A DNA stretch of 39,514 nucleotides from Candidatus Poribacteria bacterium (GCA_022827055.1 JAJDTR010000048.1:1-39514); one strand, 5' to 3'. Positions 6,684-15,869 are shown, counted from the first letter of the stretch. A program made the numbers and translations. Notes: generated by a model from the sequence alone, not told the origin.

Positions 6684-9173
6684 ATGAAGAATTTTATCGG
6701 GATTGACTTGGGAACAACCAACAGTTGCATCTGCTCATACGATGGCACCGAAACCCGAATCTGGAAGAGCCGGGAACAAAACGATGTAACGCCCTCTGCC
6801 ATCTATATTGACCGCCGTGGGGGCAAGTATTTCGGTCAAAGGGCGTACGACGCAGCGCCGCACAATCCTGACAGAGCAGCCACGTTGTTCAAGCCTTTCA
6901 TGGGTGCAATCAAACCGTTCCAATTTGCGGGCGAAAAGGAACCCTGGACCCCGGAAAAGTGCTCTACGGAGATATTGAATGAGTTGTTCGGTTACCTACC
7001 CGAGGAAATCAGGAATGCCCCGGATACAGGCACTGTCATTACCGTGCCTGCCGCTTTTGACATGATGCAGAGAGACGCTACCATGCAAGCCGCAACGAAG
7101 GCGCACATTGACAAAGTCGCGCTCATGCAGGAACCGGTGGCTGCCGTCATGAGCGCCATGCGAACGCGAAAAAACGATGGCAATTTCCTCATCTATGACA
7201 TTGGCGGAGGCACGACCGACATCGCTATCGCCGAGAACGTTGGCGGGAAAGTAATACTTCACGCCGAAGGAGGAATTCAAAAGTGCGGAGGACGGGACTT
7301 TGACCTCTCGATTGTTAATAATGTCGTTTGTCCTTGGTTGCTTGAGACCTTTGAGCTACCCAAAGACTTCGCCGAAAACCCAAAATACGAATTGCTCCTT
7401 CGCTATGCAATCCGCTCCACGGAGCGCGCCAAGATTGAACTTTCGTCACGTGAAGAGGCGGTAATAAGGCTTGATGAAATGGATGCGCGCTCAAAAGATC
7501 TGAGCGGCAGGGACATTTACCTTAACATTCCGTTGCGACGAGAAACCTATGACACACTAATATCCGAGCGCGTCAATGCGACGATTGACGCCGCCCGCGA
7601 AACCCTCACGAGTGCCGGGATGCAACCGGACAATATAGAATGCATCGTGTGGATCGGTGGCCCCACTAATTATAAACCCTTGCGAGACCAAGTTGTTTCT
7701 CAACTGGGAATACCCGGCGATATGGCGGTGAACCCCATGACAGCCGTAGCTGAAGGCGCCAGTCTGTTCGCTGCATCAATTGACTGGGACTCCGATGACC
7801 TTGCATTAGTAGATCTTTATGGGCAGATTTCGCTGCCTGAACTTGGTGTGACATTTAAGTACATCGCCCACACGCCGACAAACAATGCCCAAATTGGCGT
7901 TCAACTGGAAGGCGCAGCAACACTTGGTTCCCAATTCCAGATCGAGAATGCTGATAGCGGGTGGACCTCGGCACGATTCCCGTTCAAACACGGCGAAACC
8001 GTGGATGTAACCCTGACAAAGAACGGCGAGAACACGTTTTGGGTGTCGGCGTTTGATGCAGATGGCACACTCATACCGCTTAATCAGAACGAGATTGTTA
8101 TCGCCAAAACTGCCGCAACCGTTGAGGTCATTCCAGCTCCCCATACGATTTCGCTAGAAGTCTTGAGAAAGTTTGGCGGAAAACCGACGCTGATTCATCT
8201 TGTCCATGCAGGAGAACAACTCCCCAAACAAGGTGAAGTTGAGGTTAAGGCGGCTGTAGCGCTTGAAGCCGGCTCATTCAATTCGCTTAATTTTAGGTTA
8301 TGGCAAGGAGACATTGAGGATCCCGTTACAGACAATCGTTTCATTGGTACTATGAAAATCTTCGGGAAAGATTTTGATCGCGGTTCAATTCCAAGCGGTA
8401 CCGACCTTGTGTGCGAGTATAAAATTTCAGAGGCAGGGCACCTCCACATTGGCGTCTTCGTTCCATCCATTGACAAGATATTCATGTCGGCCTATTCAGC
8501 CGAGGAAGGGAAAATCGACTACACCTCGGTCTCTTCTCGAAAGTGCGTCGCCGATGAAGTAAACGAACTACGCAAGCGCATTGATGAGAGTGAGAAGATT
8601 GTTGACGATCCGAGACTAGAGCAAATCAAACAGAAACTTGAGGCGCCCGCTCCTCATGAAGAGGATGCCGAAAGGTGGCTTGACGCACACGCTAGAGTAT
8701 GGGAGGCAAAGCGCTTCTTCGCAAACGTTAGAAAAGAGCATCCCAAGGATTTCCGACAATTTGAGTTGGATAGGATGGTCAGTTCATTCGATCAGATTCG
8801 CCGGAACCTGAGCAGCGCGGAGGCGGCGAAGTTCGACAAACTCACAAAAACCGCACAACACGCTATTGACAATGATGCCGACGACTTTGAGGAGCATCTA
8901 GCTGAACTCGATCAAATGGACTGCAACCTCCACTGGCGTCAAGATTGGTTCGTTATTGAACTATTCAGGCAACTAGAAAGTTCGACGCCAGATCCTAGCG
9001 CCGACCCGGCGCGTCATAAAAATCTTGTTAAAAGTGGATCGCAATGCCTGGATAAAGGCATCCCCTTGGATCCGCCCGACGCCGCGGTGCTTCGGACAGT
9101 AGTCTTTGAGTTGTATAATCTTCTCTATGGCAATACTCCGCGCACTGACGACATTAATATCTATAGGCAATAA
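6684..9173 (+). CDS. Divergent Hsp70-family chaperone with long C-terminal region
   Basis: ATP-dependent chaperone of the Hsp70/DnaK superfamily, 829 residues against about 640 for DnaK. The actin-like ATPase domain has phosphate-1 DLGTTNS (8-14), EPVAA (150-154), phosphate-2 YDIGGGTTD (171-179) and an adenosine-motif equivalent WIGGPTNYKPL (about 323-333). Residues of about 370-620 are a beta-rich region that only loosely resembles the DnaK substrate-binding domain; about 630-829 are mainly helical and charged. There is no DnaK-type acidic C-terminal tail. It starts at an ATG behind a strong SD (aaggaagg). It is probably not the housekeeping DnaK, because no grpE or dnaJ lies nearby; the next gene encodes a protein whose N-terminus looks J-domain-like, which suggests a dedicated partner. 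Confidence 0.9.
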   Translation: MKNFIGIDLGTTNSCICSYDGTETRIWKSREQNDVTPSAIYIDRRGGKYFGQRAYDAAPHNPDRAATLFKPFMGAIKPFQFAGEKEPWTPEKCSTEILNELFGYLPEEIRNAPDTGTVITVPAAFDMMQRDATMQAATKAHIDKVALMQEPVAAVMSAMRTRKNDGNFLIYDIGGGTTDIAIAENVGGKVILHAEGGIQKCGGRDFDLSIVNNVVCPWLLETFELPKDFAENPKYELLLRYAIRSTERAKIELSSREEAVIRLDEMDARSKDLSGRDIYLNIPLRRETYDTLISERVNATIDAARETLTSAGMQPDNIECIVWIGGPTNYKPLRDQVVSQLGIPGDMAVNPMTAVAEGASLFAASIDWDSDDLALVDLYGQISLPELGVTFKYIAHTPTNNAQIGVQLEGAATLGSQFQIENADSGWTSARFPFKHGETVDVTLTKNGENTFWVSAFDADGTLIPLNQNEIVIAKTAATVEVIPAPHTISLEVLRKFGGKPTLIHLVHAGEQLPKQGEVEVKAAVALEAGSFNSLNFRLWQGDIEDPVTDNRFIGTMKIFGKDFDRGSIPSGTDLVCEYKISEAGHLHIGVFVPSIDKIFMSAYSAEEGKIDYTSVSSRKCVADEVNELRKRIDESEKIVDDPRLEQIKQKLEAPAPHEEDAERWLDAHARVWEAKRFFANVRKEHPKDFRQFELDRMVSSFDQIRRNLSSAEAAKFDKLTKTAQHAIDNDADDFEEHLAELDQMDCNLHWRQDWFVIELFRQLESSTPDPSADPARHKNLVKSGSQCLDKGIPLDPPDAAVLRTVVFELYNLLYGNTPRTDDINIYRQ

Positions 9174-9274
9174 TCCACTAGACGGTCTTTCCCTCCGTAG
9201 GGCATTGTACCGAATCACGCGTACCTTCACGAAGCCAGAAATGGTTACAAAGAGAAGTCTTTGACGCGAAGTAA

Positions 9275-12028
9275 ATGGACTTTTTAGAAAATCCGTTCTT
9301 TATTCTTGATGCTACACCACTCGACAATCGCGCAAGGATTATGGATCGCGCGGTCACATGTGGTCTGTTTCAGGATCCTGCTAGGTGCAGGGAAGCGAAA
9401 GCTATTTTGATGAGTCCCCGAAAGCGAATCTACGCCGAAATAGCATGGCTGCCAGTCAAAAACTCGGAGCAAGCTAAAAAAATCTGCGAATTACTCGAGT
9501 CATCCATAGGAAACTCAGGCGTGGGAGATAGATTGGGGCGAGTCCAAGATTATCTCGCCATAGACGCACTGATGCCAATCGCCAAATGCAACGTGCTTGC
9601 CGCCGGACTGCGCCGCCTACCTCGTCACTCATCAGATACCATAGCGGCCTGGACTCTCGAATTTGCGCACGCCTCTGAAGCTATCATCGCAGAAAATCTT
9701 TGCGAGATCATCAACTCGGACCGTAAGGTAGCTTGTTTCCTAACAGCAAAGTTGCCGTATATGGAAACGGAAATCGAAAATCTGCGAGAACATTATCGAC
9801 AGGTCATGGCATCGGCAATGAATAAGCTATCTGCCGAGGAACGCGCTGCCGCGATGACCACGGTAGTTGAATCGGCAACTGACAACGAGAGACAGGCGCC
9901 GCTTTTGATAAATCGCTTGGTTGACTGGTACGAACTGGAGGCACAAAAATCTCTTGAGGAACACGAAGCCAAAATCGGGGAATTGGACGAGAAACTCCGA
10001 TTGGCGGCTGATGAGAATCATCCAGATTCAGTTCTTTCCTCGTTAGTTAAGCAAGTCACTCAATCTGTCAAAGACTGGAAGCGTGTTGCAAAGCCCATTC
10101 AGGTCAGCAGAGAAAGCCGAGGGTTATCCCAAGATGAAAGCAAGTGTGTCGCGCAGCGCGTACGAGACTTGGCAATGCATCTGTTTGACATGTACGACAG
10201 GCTCGATTTCTGTCTGCAGCTCCTAAGGACATTTCAGGAAGCATTCGCAGAGGTTATGGAAATATCGAAGGACCTTGGCGTGGACATGAACCGTTTAACC
10301 GGGATTGCGCGGGAGCGCGAGCGAGGTGCCCGCCTAAAGATTGAGAGCCTAATTGAAGAACTGCGCACCGACGTAGATCGGAACGCACCCGACTCCACGC
10401 TGAGACCAATGTTAGACGAACTCATTCGGACTGTCAAAAACTGGAAAGCTTCTGCACAACTGTGTGAGAAACATTATGCAGACTTTTACATTAAAGTGGT
10501 CGCTAATCATGTGCAGGGGTTGGCGCACCACCTTCGGAACGAACACAGAAAGTTTGATGATTCTCGCAAACTCTTTGGAATGTTCCAACAAGAATTTCCA
10601 CAAGTTGGCGAAATCGCTGATCGCGTAATCGAGCACCCTGATGAGTTAGACGTCGCGAAGAGTGTACAAGGAGATATTTCACTACAGGTCTCGAAACTAC
10701 AAACTGCTGTTGATGCGAAACAACCCGACTCCATCTTGAGTGAGATGGCAAACCAACTCATTCAGACTGTCAAAGAATGGAAAACTTGCGCACAACCGAT
10801 TGAAGCCTATTACGCAGATTACTATCACGTGGCAAATCTTGTGATGAAGTTGGCGCTTCACTTTCGGGAAAAATACCGCGAACTGGATATTTCCGGCAGA
10901 CTGTTTAAGATTCTCCAGGAAGAATTCGCAGAACTTGGCGAGATTGGGTCTTCGATTGATGGCCATCTAATGGCGCTAGAGAACACAGAGAACGCACGTG
11001 GCGAAATTATACTACAGGAAGAGAAACTACGAGCCGCTGCTCGTGAGAAACAACCCGACTCTGTCTTGAGTGAGATGGTAAACCAACTCATTCAGACTGT
11101 CAAAGAATGGAAAGCGTTGGCGCAACCGCTTGAGTCATACCGCACAGATCATTATAACGTGGCAAATCTTGTGATGGAGTTGGCGCTTCACCTCTGGAAA
11201 AAATACCGCAAGCTAGATATTTCCGGCAGACTCTTTAAAACCCTCCGGGAAGAATTCGCAGAACTTGGCGAGATTGGGTCTTTAATTGATGAGCATCTAA
11301 AGGTGCTAGAAACCACAGAGAATGCACGTGGCGATATTATACTACAGGACGCGAAACTACGAGCCGCTGCTCGTGAGAAACAACCCGACTCCGTCTTGAG
11401 TGAGATGGTAAACCAACTCATTCAGACTGTCAAAGAATGGAAAACTTGTGCACAACCGATGGAAGCCCATTACGCAGATTACTATCACGTGGCAAATCTT
11501 GTAAAGGAGTTGGCGCTTGACCTTAAAAACGAACATGAAATGCTTGATGATTCTCGCCAATTGCTAAAGATGATCCAACAAGAATTTGCAGAGATTGACG
11601 AAATCGCGGCTCTCGTGACTGAGCACCTAGATGCCCTAGAGGCTGCTGACAGCGCACGGCAACATATTGAAATACAGGCGCAAGGATTGCGCGACGCCCT
11701 ATATGCGAAGCACTACCATCCCGATTTGAGTCCCAGGGTAAACCAACTCATCCAGTCTGTCAAAGGATGGAGGGATTTGGCGCAACCCATTAAGGCATAT
11801 TATGGAGACTATTGCGGTGTGGCGAAGCTTGTCTTGGAATTGGCAGTAAGCCTTTGGAAGAAAGGTAAACGCCGGTCTTATGATCAACTCTTCAAGATGC
11901 TACAGGATATTTTCGGAGAAATCCCCGAGATTGTCACTCTTCTTGCCGAAGAGGCCAAAGCACGAGACGAAGCTGAAAAGAAGTATGCACGCCGACACGA
12001 TCGGAAGCGCGCACGCTGGAGACGATAA
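9275..12028 (+). CDS. Hsp70-linked protein: J-like N-terminus plus six ~110-residue helical repeats
   Basis: 917 residues. The N-terminus (NPFFILDATPLDNRARI, then SPRKRIYAEIAWLP near 48-61) matches a pattern I recall from proteins encoded beside Hsp70 in other bacteria, thought to be degenerate J domains; the HPD tripeptide is absent. From about residue 230 there are six repeats, each centred on PDS-x-L...NQLIQTVKEWK...QP...Y: the Pro of each lies at residues 250, 372, 484, 594, 704 and 816. Copies 3-5 are also nearly identical in DNA. Each repeat is helical, with conserved Trp and Tyr, suggesting a solenoid or long helical stalk. The C-terminus is Lys/Arg-rich. The start has only a weak SD; 101 bp separate it from the Hsp70 gene, so co-transcription is likely. 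A hydrophobic segment is encoded in the -1 frame at the end (see findings). Function unknown; a co-chaperone or adaptor for the Hsp70 is the simplest inference. Confidence 0.8.
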   Translation: MDFLENPFFILDATPLDNRARIMDRAVTCGLFQDPARCREAKAILMSPRKRIYAEIAWLPVKNSEQAKKICELLESSIGNSGVGDRLGRVQDYLAIDALMPIAKCNVLAAGLRRLPRHSSDTIAAWTLEFAHASEAIIAENLCEIINSDRKVACFLTAKLPYMETEIENLREHYRQVMASAMNKLSAEERAAAMTTVVESATDNERQAPLLINRLVDWYELEAQKSLEEHEAKIGELDEKLRLAADENHPDSVLSSLVKQVTQSVKDWKRVAKPIQVSRESRGLSQDESKCVAQRVRDLAMHLFDMYDRLDFCLQLLRTFQEAFAEVMEISKDLGVDMNRLTGIARERERGARLKIESLIEELRTDVDRNAPDSTLRPMLDELIRTVKNWKASAQLCEKHYADFYIKVVANHVQGLAHHLRNEHRKFDDSRKLFGMFQQEFPQVGEIADRVIEHPDELDVAKSVQGDISLQVSKLQTAVDAKQPDSILSEMANQLIQTVKEWKTCAQPIEAYYADYYHVANLVMKLALHFREKYRELDISGRLFKILQEEFAELGEIGSSIDGHLMALENTENARGEIILQEEKLRAAAREKQPDSVLSEMVNQLIQTVKEWKALAQPLESYRTDHYNVANLVMELALHLWKKYRKLDISGRLFKTLREEFAELGEIGSLIDEHLKVLETTENARGDIILQDAKLRAAAREKQPDSVLSEMVNQLIQTVKEWKTCAQPMEAHYADYYHVANLVKELALDLKNEHEMLDDSRQLLKMIQQEFAEIDEIAALVTEHLDALEAADSARQHIEIQAQGLRDALYAKHYHPDLSPRVNQLIQSVKGWRDLAQPIKAYYGDYCGVAKLVLELAVSLWKKGKRRSYDQLFKMLQDIFGEIPEIVTLLAEEAKARDEAEKKYARRHDRKRARWRR
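10000..11850 (+). repeat. Tandem 330-bp coding repeats
   Basis: Six tandem units lie inside the J-like protein gene. The equivalent point of each (the PDS codons) falls at about 10022, 10388, 10724, 11054, 11384 and 11720, so units 3-5 are spaced exactly 330 bp apart and share long identical stretches (for example around caaccaactcattcagactg). Outer units are diverged. This pattern indicates recent duplication or gene conversion in the middle of the array. Confidence 0.9.
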
Positions 12029-12306
12029 TAATTGCGGTTATAATGATTGGCTCAGTGGTCGCGTTGTTATCGGTGGGTTTGTTCTAGACCTGTTAGCGTT
12101 GGTACAGAGGCTTTCGAGGGGTGGTAGGAACTCCCTGAGAATTCTATCTCGTTCCATTTTCAGTCGCTTCAAGCGTGGTACAATCGAAGCACCGTGGATA
12201 GTTACGTGTCATGGGTGTTGAGTTCTTCCAATGGGATGTGATTAGCTTCACCGCAGAGTTGCAAGACTAAATCACAATCTAGATCAAGAAAAACATGGGG
12301 GAAATA
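12029..12306. other. Spacer with a hydrophobic reading frame at its start
   Basis: The first 59 bases continue a frame (-1 relative to the upstream gene) that encodes a membrane-helix-like segment and stops at 12085-12087. The rest shows no convincing gene. The gggggaa SD at the right end belongs to the Uma2 remnant. Confidence 0.4.
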
Positions 12307-12441
12307 ATGTCAACCGCCGCTGTACAATCTCGTCTGACACCCGACGAGTACCTTGCATTAGAACGCAAAGCGACAATCAAAAGCGAATATTTTAACGGTC
12401 AAATGTACGCGATGTCAGGTGCGACTTGAGTGCATAATCTC
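12307..12441 (+). pseudogene. Uma2-family (DUF820) N-terminal remnant
   Basis: The ATG at 12307 follows a strong SD (gggggaa). The frame reads MSTAAVQSRLTPDEYLALER and continues K-SEYFNGQMYAMSGAT, which is the typical N-terminus of Uma2-family putative restriction-endonuclease-fold proteins. A TGA at 12427-12429 stops it after 40 codons. The next codons in the same frame give VHNLV, matching the conserved HN-L-I/V that follows SGA in the family, so the stop is an internal nonsense codon. The similarity ends soon after, where a full protein would need about 150 more residues. This is a decayed, truncated copy. The family is often multi-copy in cyanobacteria and related genomes. Confidence 0.8.
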
Positions 12442-12465
12442 GTCTACAGAAGCAAGACCGCGCAA

Positions 12466-12798
12466 TCATTCAGACTTCCTGTGCTTCTCGTGATCGGAAA
12501 CATGCACAAATAGCAGTTCTCGAAGCTGTCTGATTTCCTTACTCAAACCCTCTTGCAGGGCTGCCGCATCGGATTTCAGCTCCTGTCTCAGAGCCGCCGC
12601 ATCGGATTTCAACTCTTGCCTCAGCGCCGCCATTTCAGTTTTGAACTCTTGTCTCAGCGCCTCCATATCAGTTTTGAGTTCCTGTCTCAGCGCCGCTAAA
12701 TCAGCTTTTGTCGCCATTTGCGCCATTGACGTAGTGATCTTCCACCACAACGCACAAAAAGCAATGACTGCGCCAGCAATCTTCAACCATTCTTCCAA
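12466..12798 (-). CDS. Small membrane-anchored protein with 11-residue coiled-coil repeats
   Basis: 110 residues. The start is TTG at 12798, chosen because a strong SD (agggggtg) lies about 8 nt upstream. Residues 5-25 form one transmembrane helix (IAGAVIAFCALWWKI). Residues of about 33-88 hold five 11-residue units of the type ALRQELKTDMA, encoded by 33-bp tandem repeats, which form a right-handed or hendecad-type coiled coil. The tail is charged and His-rich. The layout resembles short bacterial proteins with ADLAALRQELK repeats (DUF1640/CCDC90-like in appearance), whose function is generally unknown. The gene reads toward the Uma2 remnant and is probably monocistronic. Confidence 0.7.
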   Translation of the reverse strand: MEEWLKIAGAVIAFCALWWKITTSMAQMATKADLAALRQELKTDMEALRQEFKTEMAALRQELKSDAAALRQELKSDAAALQEGLSKEIRQLRELLFVHVSDHEKHRKSE

Positions 12799-13229
12799 GA
12801 CATTTCACCCCCTAAAGTTTCCTGCTTTGGACTTGCGCAAACCCGCATTCGGTCAAGAATACCCTCAACAGTCTATTTGTCAAGCACATTGTTGTTACGC
12901 TGTATATCCCAAGGATCGCCGAAGCAGCGATGACATTCAAGTCTAAGTACTATACGACAAAACCGCGAAGATTGCCATAAAAAACTGGCACTTGATACAA
13001 GGTCAATTTGGAATCGTAGGCTTACGCAGTTCGGTTTGTAGCAGCGTAATTCACTGCGTGTGTTGTGTTGGAGCGAGTTCTGCTCGCCAAAGGGAAATCG
13101 CGGCTTGGGGAGAAACTCTATCTCCTTAAAATCTCTATAGTATTACCTACCCTGTCGCTTGATCGCAGTATGCGCGGAGATCGACGATTTTATGATTATT
13201 GATCGCACCCTACAAACCTAAGAACGGCG
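12799..13229. other. Gene-free stretch with decayed repeat pieces
   Basis: No gene is seen. A short hairpin gcgag/ctcgc lies at 13073-13087. In reverse orientation, pieces of the gtagggtg-gatcaa repeat lie at about 13203-13218 and gatcaagcgac at about 13154-13164, so this looks like a decayed copy of the interspersed repeat found elsewhere in the window. Confidence 0.5.
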
Positions 13230-15101
13230 TTAGTCATTTCGATGGTACACCCACCATTCTATCAACAGCAACAATACCCCCAAGCACGCCGTATACTTCC
13301 AAATCTCGCGATCTACCTCTTGTAGGTGATCGGCGGGAAGGGTTCCAGCCGGATCCGATTCCACCCGCTCCTCCTCGAGTTGCGGCGAAGAAATACCCGA
13401 TTCCTGCGATTCAAGAAGATTAACCGCAAATCGCCCCACCTGACGATCGTGGGCAAACACCGTATATACGCCTACGAGCGATGTGTTCGTGAAAATGATA
13501 GGCGTGGATTCTGATGACACATCCGTCACCGATCCGTCGGGCAATCGAACGCTGATACCATCCTCCACCTCCGGTTCCGTGAGAAAGATTTTCACGGGAG
13601 TCCCAACCGTGACGACATCAGGCTGAACGGTGGTGTGCGGGACATCAAGCCACTCAAGACAGCGCGACATCAAAATCGGCGTAGAGGGAATTGAAAGCGC
13701 GAATCGCGAGGCCTCGAGATTGAACGCATCAAATCCGAACACGACGTATTTGCGATCGGCGTTTTCCCCTGCCCAGATTAACGTTCCCTCCACGGTTTCG
13801 ACTAACGGACTCCCCCAACTTGGCAATTGAACAACAAGCGATTCTCTGACCGTCAAATCGATTAACGGCACATCACGCATTATGGAGTGAGTTCGGTCTT
13901 GGTAAATCACACGCACCGGTTCCGCTTTTCTTCTGGCAACCGGCATAAATGGTAGTCCATCGACAGGGTTCAGGAAAACTGCGTTCGCCTCCGGAAGATT
14001 CTCCGGCACATACCCGTCAAAAATCACAATATCTTGGTTTTCCGCCCCCCGATAATCTTGAGTCCCGATCTTTGAAAGTTCAATGTTCGCGCCCGCCTCA
14101 AGCATCTTCGACAATAGCCGTGAGGAGCGATCGCTTACAAGAAGAACACGTGACGGTGTGGGGCGATGAAGAAATGCCCAAGCTCTGTTATCCAGCGCAA
14201 AATCGTCATCTAGCTCAAGATTGAGACTGACTACCGTTCCGTCAAACCCCTTGTCATCAATGGGAAACACAATTGAACGGCTTTCCCCTGCGCGCAATGT
14301 TGCCCTTTCATCGTCATACCAACTGCCTCCAATGTCTAAACGAACTCGAAACTCCTGCTCCTCCGACCCGAAATTTCGTAGACCCGCAAGTACCTGAAAT
14401 TGACCCGGCTGATTTGGGGCGCGTGAGACATGTAATTGCACGATTCCCACGCTTTCTCTCTGAGCTCCTATCGCGATTCCATGAAACGTTTGCGGCGAAT
14501 CTGATAGCCCATCAAACTCGTCGCCAATATAAATGATTCCCGTGTTCGCCCCCGTTCCATATGCTGTCGCAGATGAAATAGCCGATTCGATGTCTGGTGA
14601 CGTGTGTTTTGGCGCCATTCCCTGAACTGCGCGGCGCAGTTCTTCTTTATCCGAAGTATAGCCTTGATGAATGTGGTGCGGGGGGCTAGAAGTGTCAATA
14701 ATCATCATCTGCCCACGGTCATCAAGCTGGTTAATCAACTCCGATGCTCGCTTCTTCGCGATTTCAAATCGGCTCTTACCTAATTCGGTTGATTGCATAC
14801 TCGCCGAATTTTCGAGGATAAGAACTGATTGTCCGAATAGGATGCTGTGATGGCGAAAGGCTGGGCGTGCAATGGTGACGACTGCCAGGGAAAGAAAAAA
14901 CAGTTGTAGGATTAGCGGAAGGAAATTGCGAATACGCTGAAACGGAACGTTAGCCTTCATATCCTCAATGGCTTCGAGCCAAAACATCACGCTGGGAACG
15001 ACGTGACGTTTGCGGCGCAACTTTAGGAAATGCAGTGACGCCACAATCGGGATAAACGCCAATAGATAGAGTGCCGAAACGTTCAGGAAGTGCATCTTCA
15101 A
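13230..15101 (-). CDS. BatA/VWA-domain membrane protein
   Basis: 623 residues. The N-terminus is an Aerotolerance-regulator-type (BatA) segment: a membrane helix (LYLLAFIPIVASLHFL), the KLRRKRHVVPSVMFWLEA signature, then a second helix (about 60-78). A von Willebrand A domain follows; its metal-site motif reads E97-N-S-A-S-M, with Glu where most members have Asp. The middle region has CARDB-like beta-sandwich features (GQFQVLAGLRNFGSEEQEF). A final helix near residues 600-617 (ACLGVLLLLIEWW) anchors the C-terminus. In many Planctomycetes-like genomes such proteins sit with MoxR ATPase and DUF58 genes; neither is present here. It lies 98 bp after the TPR-like gene on the same strand, so the two are probably one operon. 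No clear SD. Confidence 0.85.
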   Translation of the reverse strand: MKMHFLNVSALYLLAFIPIVASLHFLKLRRKRHVVPSVMFWLEAIEDMKANVPFQRIRNFLPLILQLFFLSLAVVTIARPAFRHHSILFGQSVLILENSASMQSTELGKSRFEIAKKRASELINQLDDRGQMMIIDTSSPPHHIHQGYTSDKEELRRAVQGMAPKHTSPDIESAISSATAYGTGANTGIIYIGDEFDGLSDSPQTFHGIAIGAQRESVGIVQLHVSRAPNQPGQFQVLAGLRNFGSEEQEFRVRLDIGGSWYDDERATLRAGESRSIVFPIDDKGFDGTVVSLNLELDDDFALDNRAWAFLHRPTPSRVLLVSDRSSRLLSKMLEAGANIELSKIGTQDYRGAENQDIVIFDGYVPENLPEANAVFLNPVDGLPFMPVARRKAEPVRVIYQDRTHSIMRDVPLIDLTVRESLVVQLPSWGSPLVETVEGTLIWAGENADRKYVVFGFDAFNLEASRFALSIPSTPILMSRCLEWLDVPHTTVQPDVVTVGTPVKIFLTEPEVEDGISVRLPDGSVTDVSSESTPIIFTNTSLVGVYTVFAHDRQVGRFAVNLLESQESGISSPQLEEERVESDPAGTLPADHLQEVDREIWKYTACLGVLLLLIEWWVYHRND

Positions 15102-15199
15102 AGAGTTCCCGGTATTCAGTGCTGAGAATGTCCGAGAAATTGGCGAATCACACGTAATTCTTCATCCGGCGCCGCTAGAGGGCGACTCGAATACATTAT

Positions 15200-15664
15200 C
15201 TAGCGTTCCGTCGCGGGAATATCTGATTCGGCGGATTCGGTTGCCTCATTCGTTTTACCCGTCTCTCTGTCTTCGACTCGCTGCAACAGGTCCTCTGCGT
15301 CCAGACGCCCTACCTCTCCATAATTTTTCAACTGCTCGCATTTTTCTCGGGCTTTATCATATTCATGTTGCTCAAGATAGATTGTTCCGAGATTCCTGTG
15401 CATTTCTCGAAACACCCCGGGCCAATTGCGTTCCGACTCCTTGTTAAGCAGCTGCGTCGCTTTGGTGATTGCGTTATTGACAACTTCATCAAGTGCCGAC
15501 TTCTCTGCTGCCGGCAAACTGTTAACGTCCTCACCGTTTTCTTCCATCTGCTTAATATTCTCGTTGTGCTGACGCAGTTGATTAATCGCCTTGTCGCAAG
15601 CGTTATAAGTCTTCTCGATACTCAACGCCCCTTCAAAGATTTTTGACAAAAATCCCAGTTTCAT
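15200..15664 (-). CDS. Small helical TPR-like protein
   Basis: 154 residues, soluble. Two helical blocks are visible: a charged N-terminal part (about 15-75) and a segment around 84-130 (FREMHRNLGTIYLEQHEYDKAREKCE...) that fits one or two TPR units. The C-terminal 20 residues are Glu/Ser/Thr-rich and probably disordered. The ATG has an excellent SD (ggagg, 6 nt upstream) and a good promoter at 15715-15743. The VWA membrane protein follows on the same strand. VWA/BatA operons often carry TPR proteins, so a partner role is plausible (inference). Confidence 0.75.
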   Translation of the reverse strand: MKLGFLSKIFEGALSIEKTYNACDKAINQLRQHNENIKQMEENGEDVNSLPAAEKSALDEVVNNAITKATQLLNKESERNWPGVFREMHRNLGTIYLEQHEYDKAREKCEQLKNYGEVGRLDAEDLLQRVEDRETGKTNEATESAESDIPATER

Positions 15665-15714
15665 AGAATCCTCCGTAGTGTTTCCGCGTTCTAATGCATT
15701 GTTCTCCGCCGCGT

Positions 15715-15743
15715 ATTATACCAAATGTTAAAACATAAGACAA
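15715..15743 (-). promoter_or_regulatory. Sigma70-type promoter of the TPR-VWA unit
   Basis: On the minus strand, TTGTCT (15743-15738), a 17-nt spacer and a perfect TATAAT (15720-15715). The predicted start is near 15708, giving a leader of about 44 nt before the ATG at 15664. Confidence 0.75.
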
Positions 15744-15869
15744 TGACTGATATGGAATTAGTTTCTCGTGCCTCCGCCATCCCGGACCACGGGAAAACGG
15801 TTGCGTTCGTCATCGAAACAGGTTAAAATACTCATGAGTCCCAATGCCCGATGTGTCCTCATATAACCG

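Noticed and set aside
15116..15196. 26-codon minus-strand ORF between the TPR-like and VWA genes
   Set aside because: No SD and no family match; too short to distinguish from chance.
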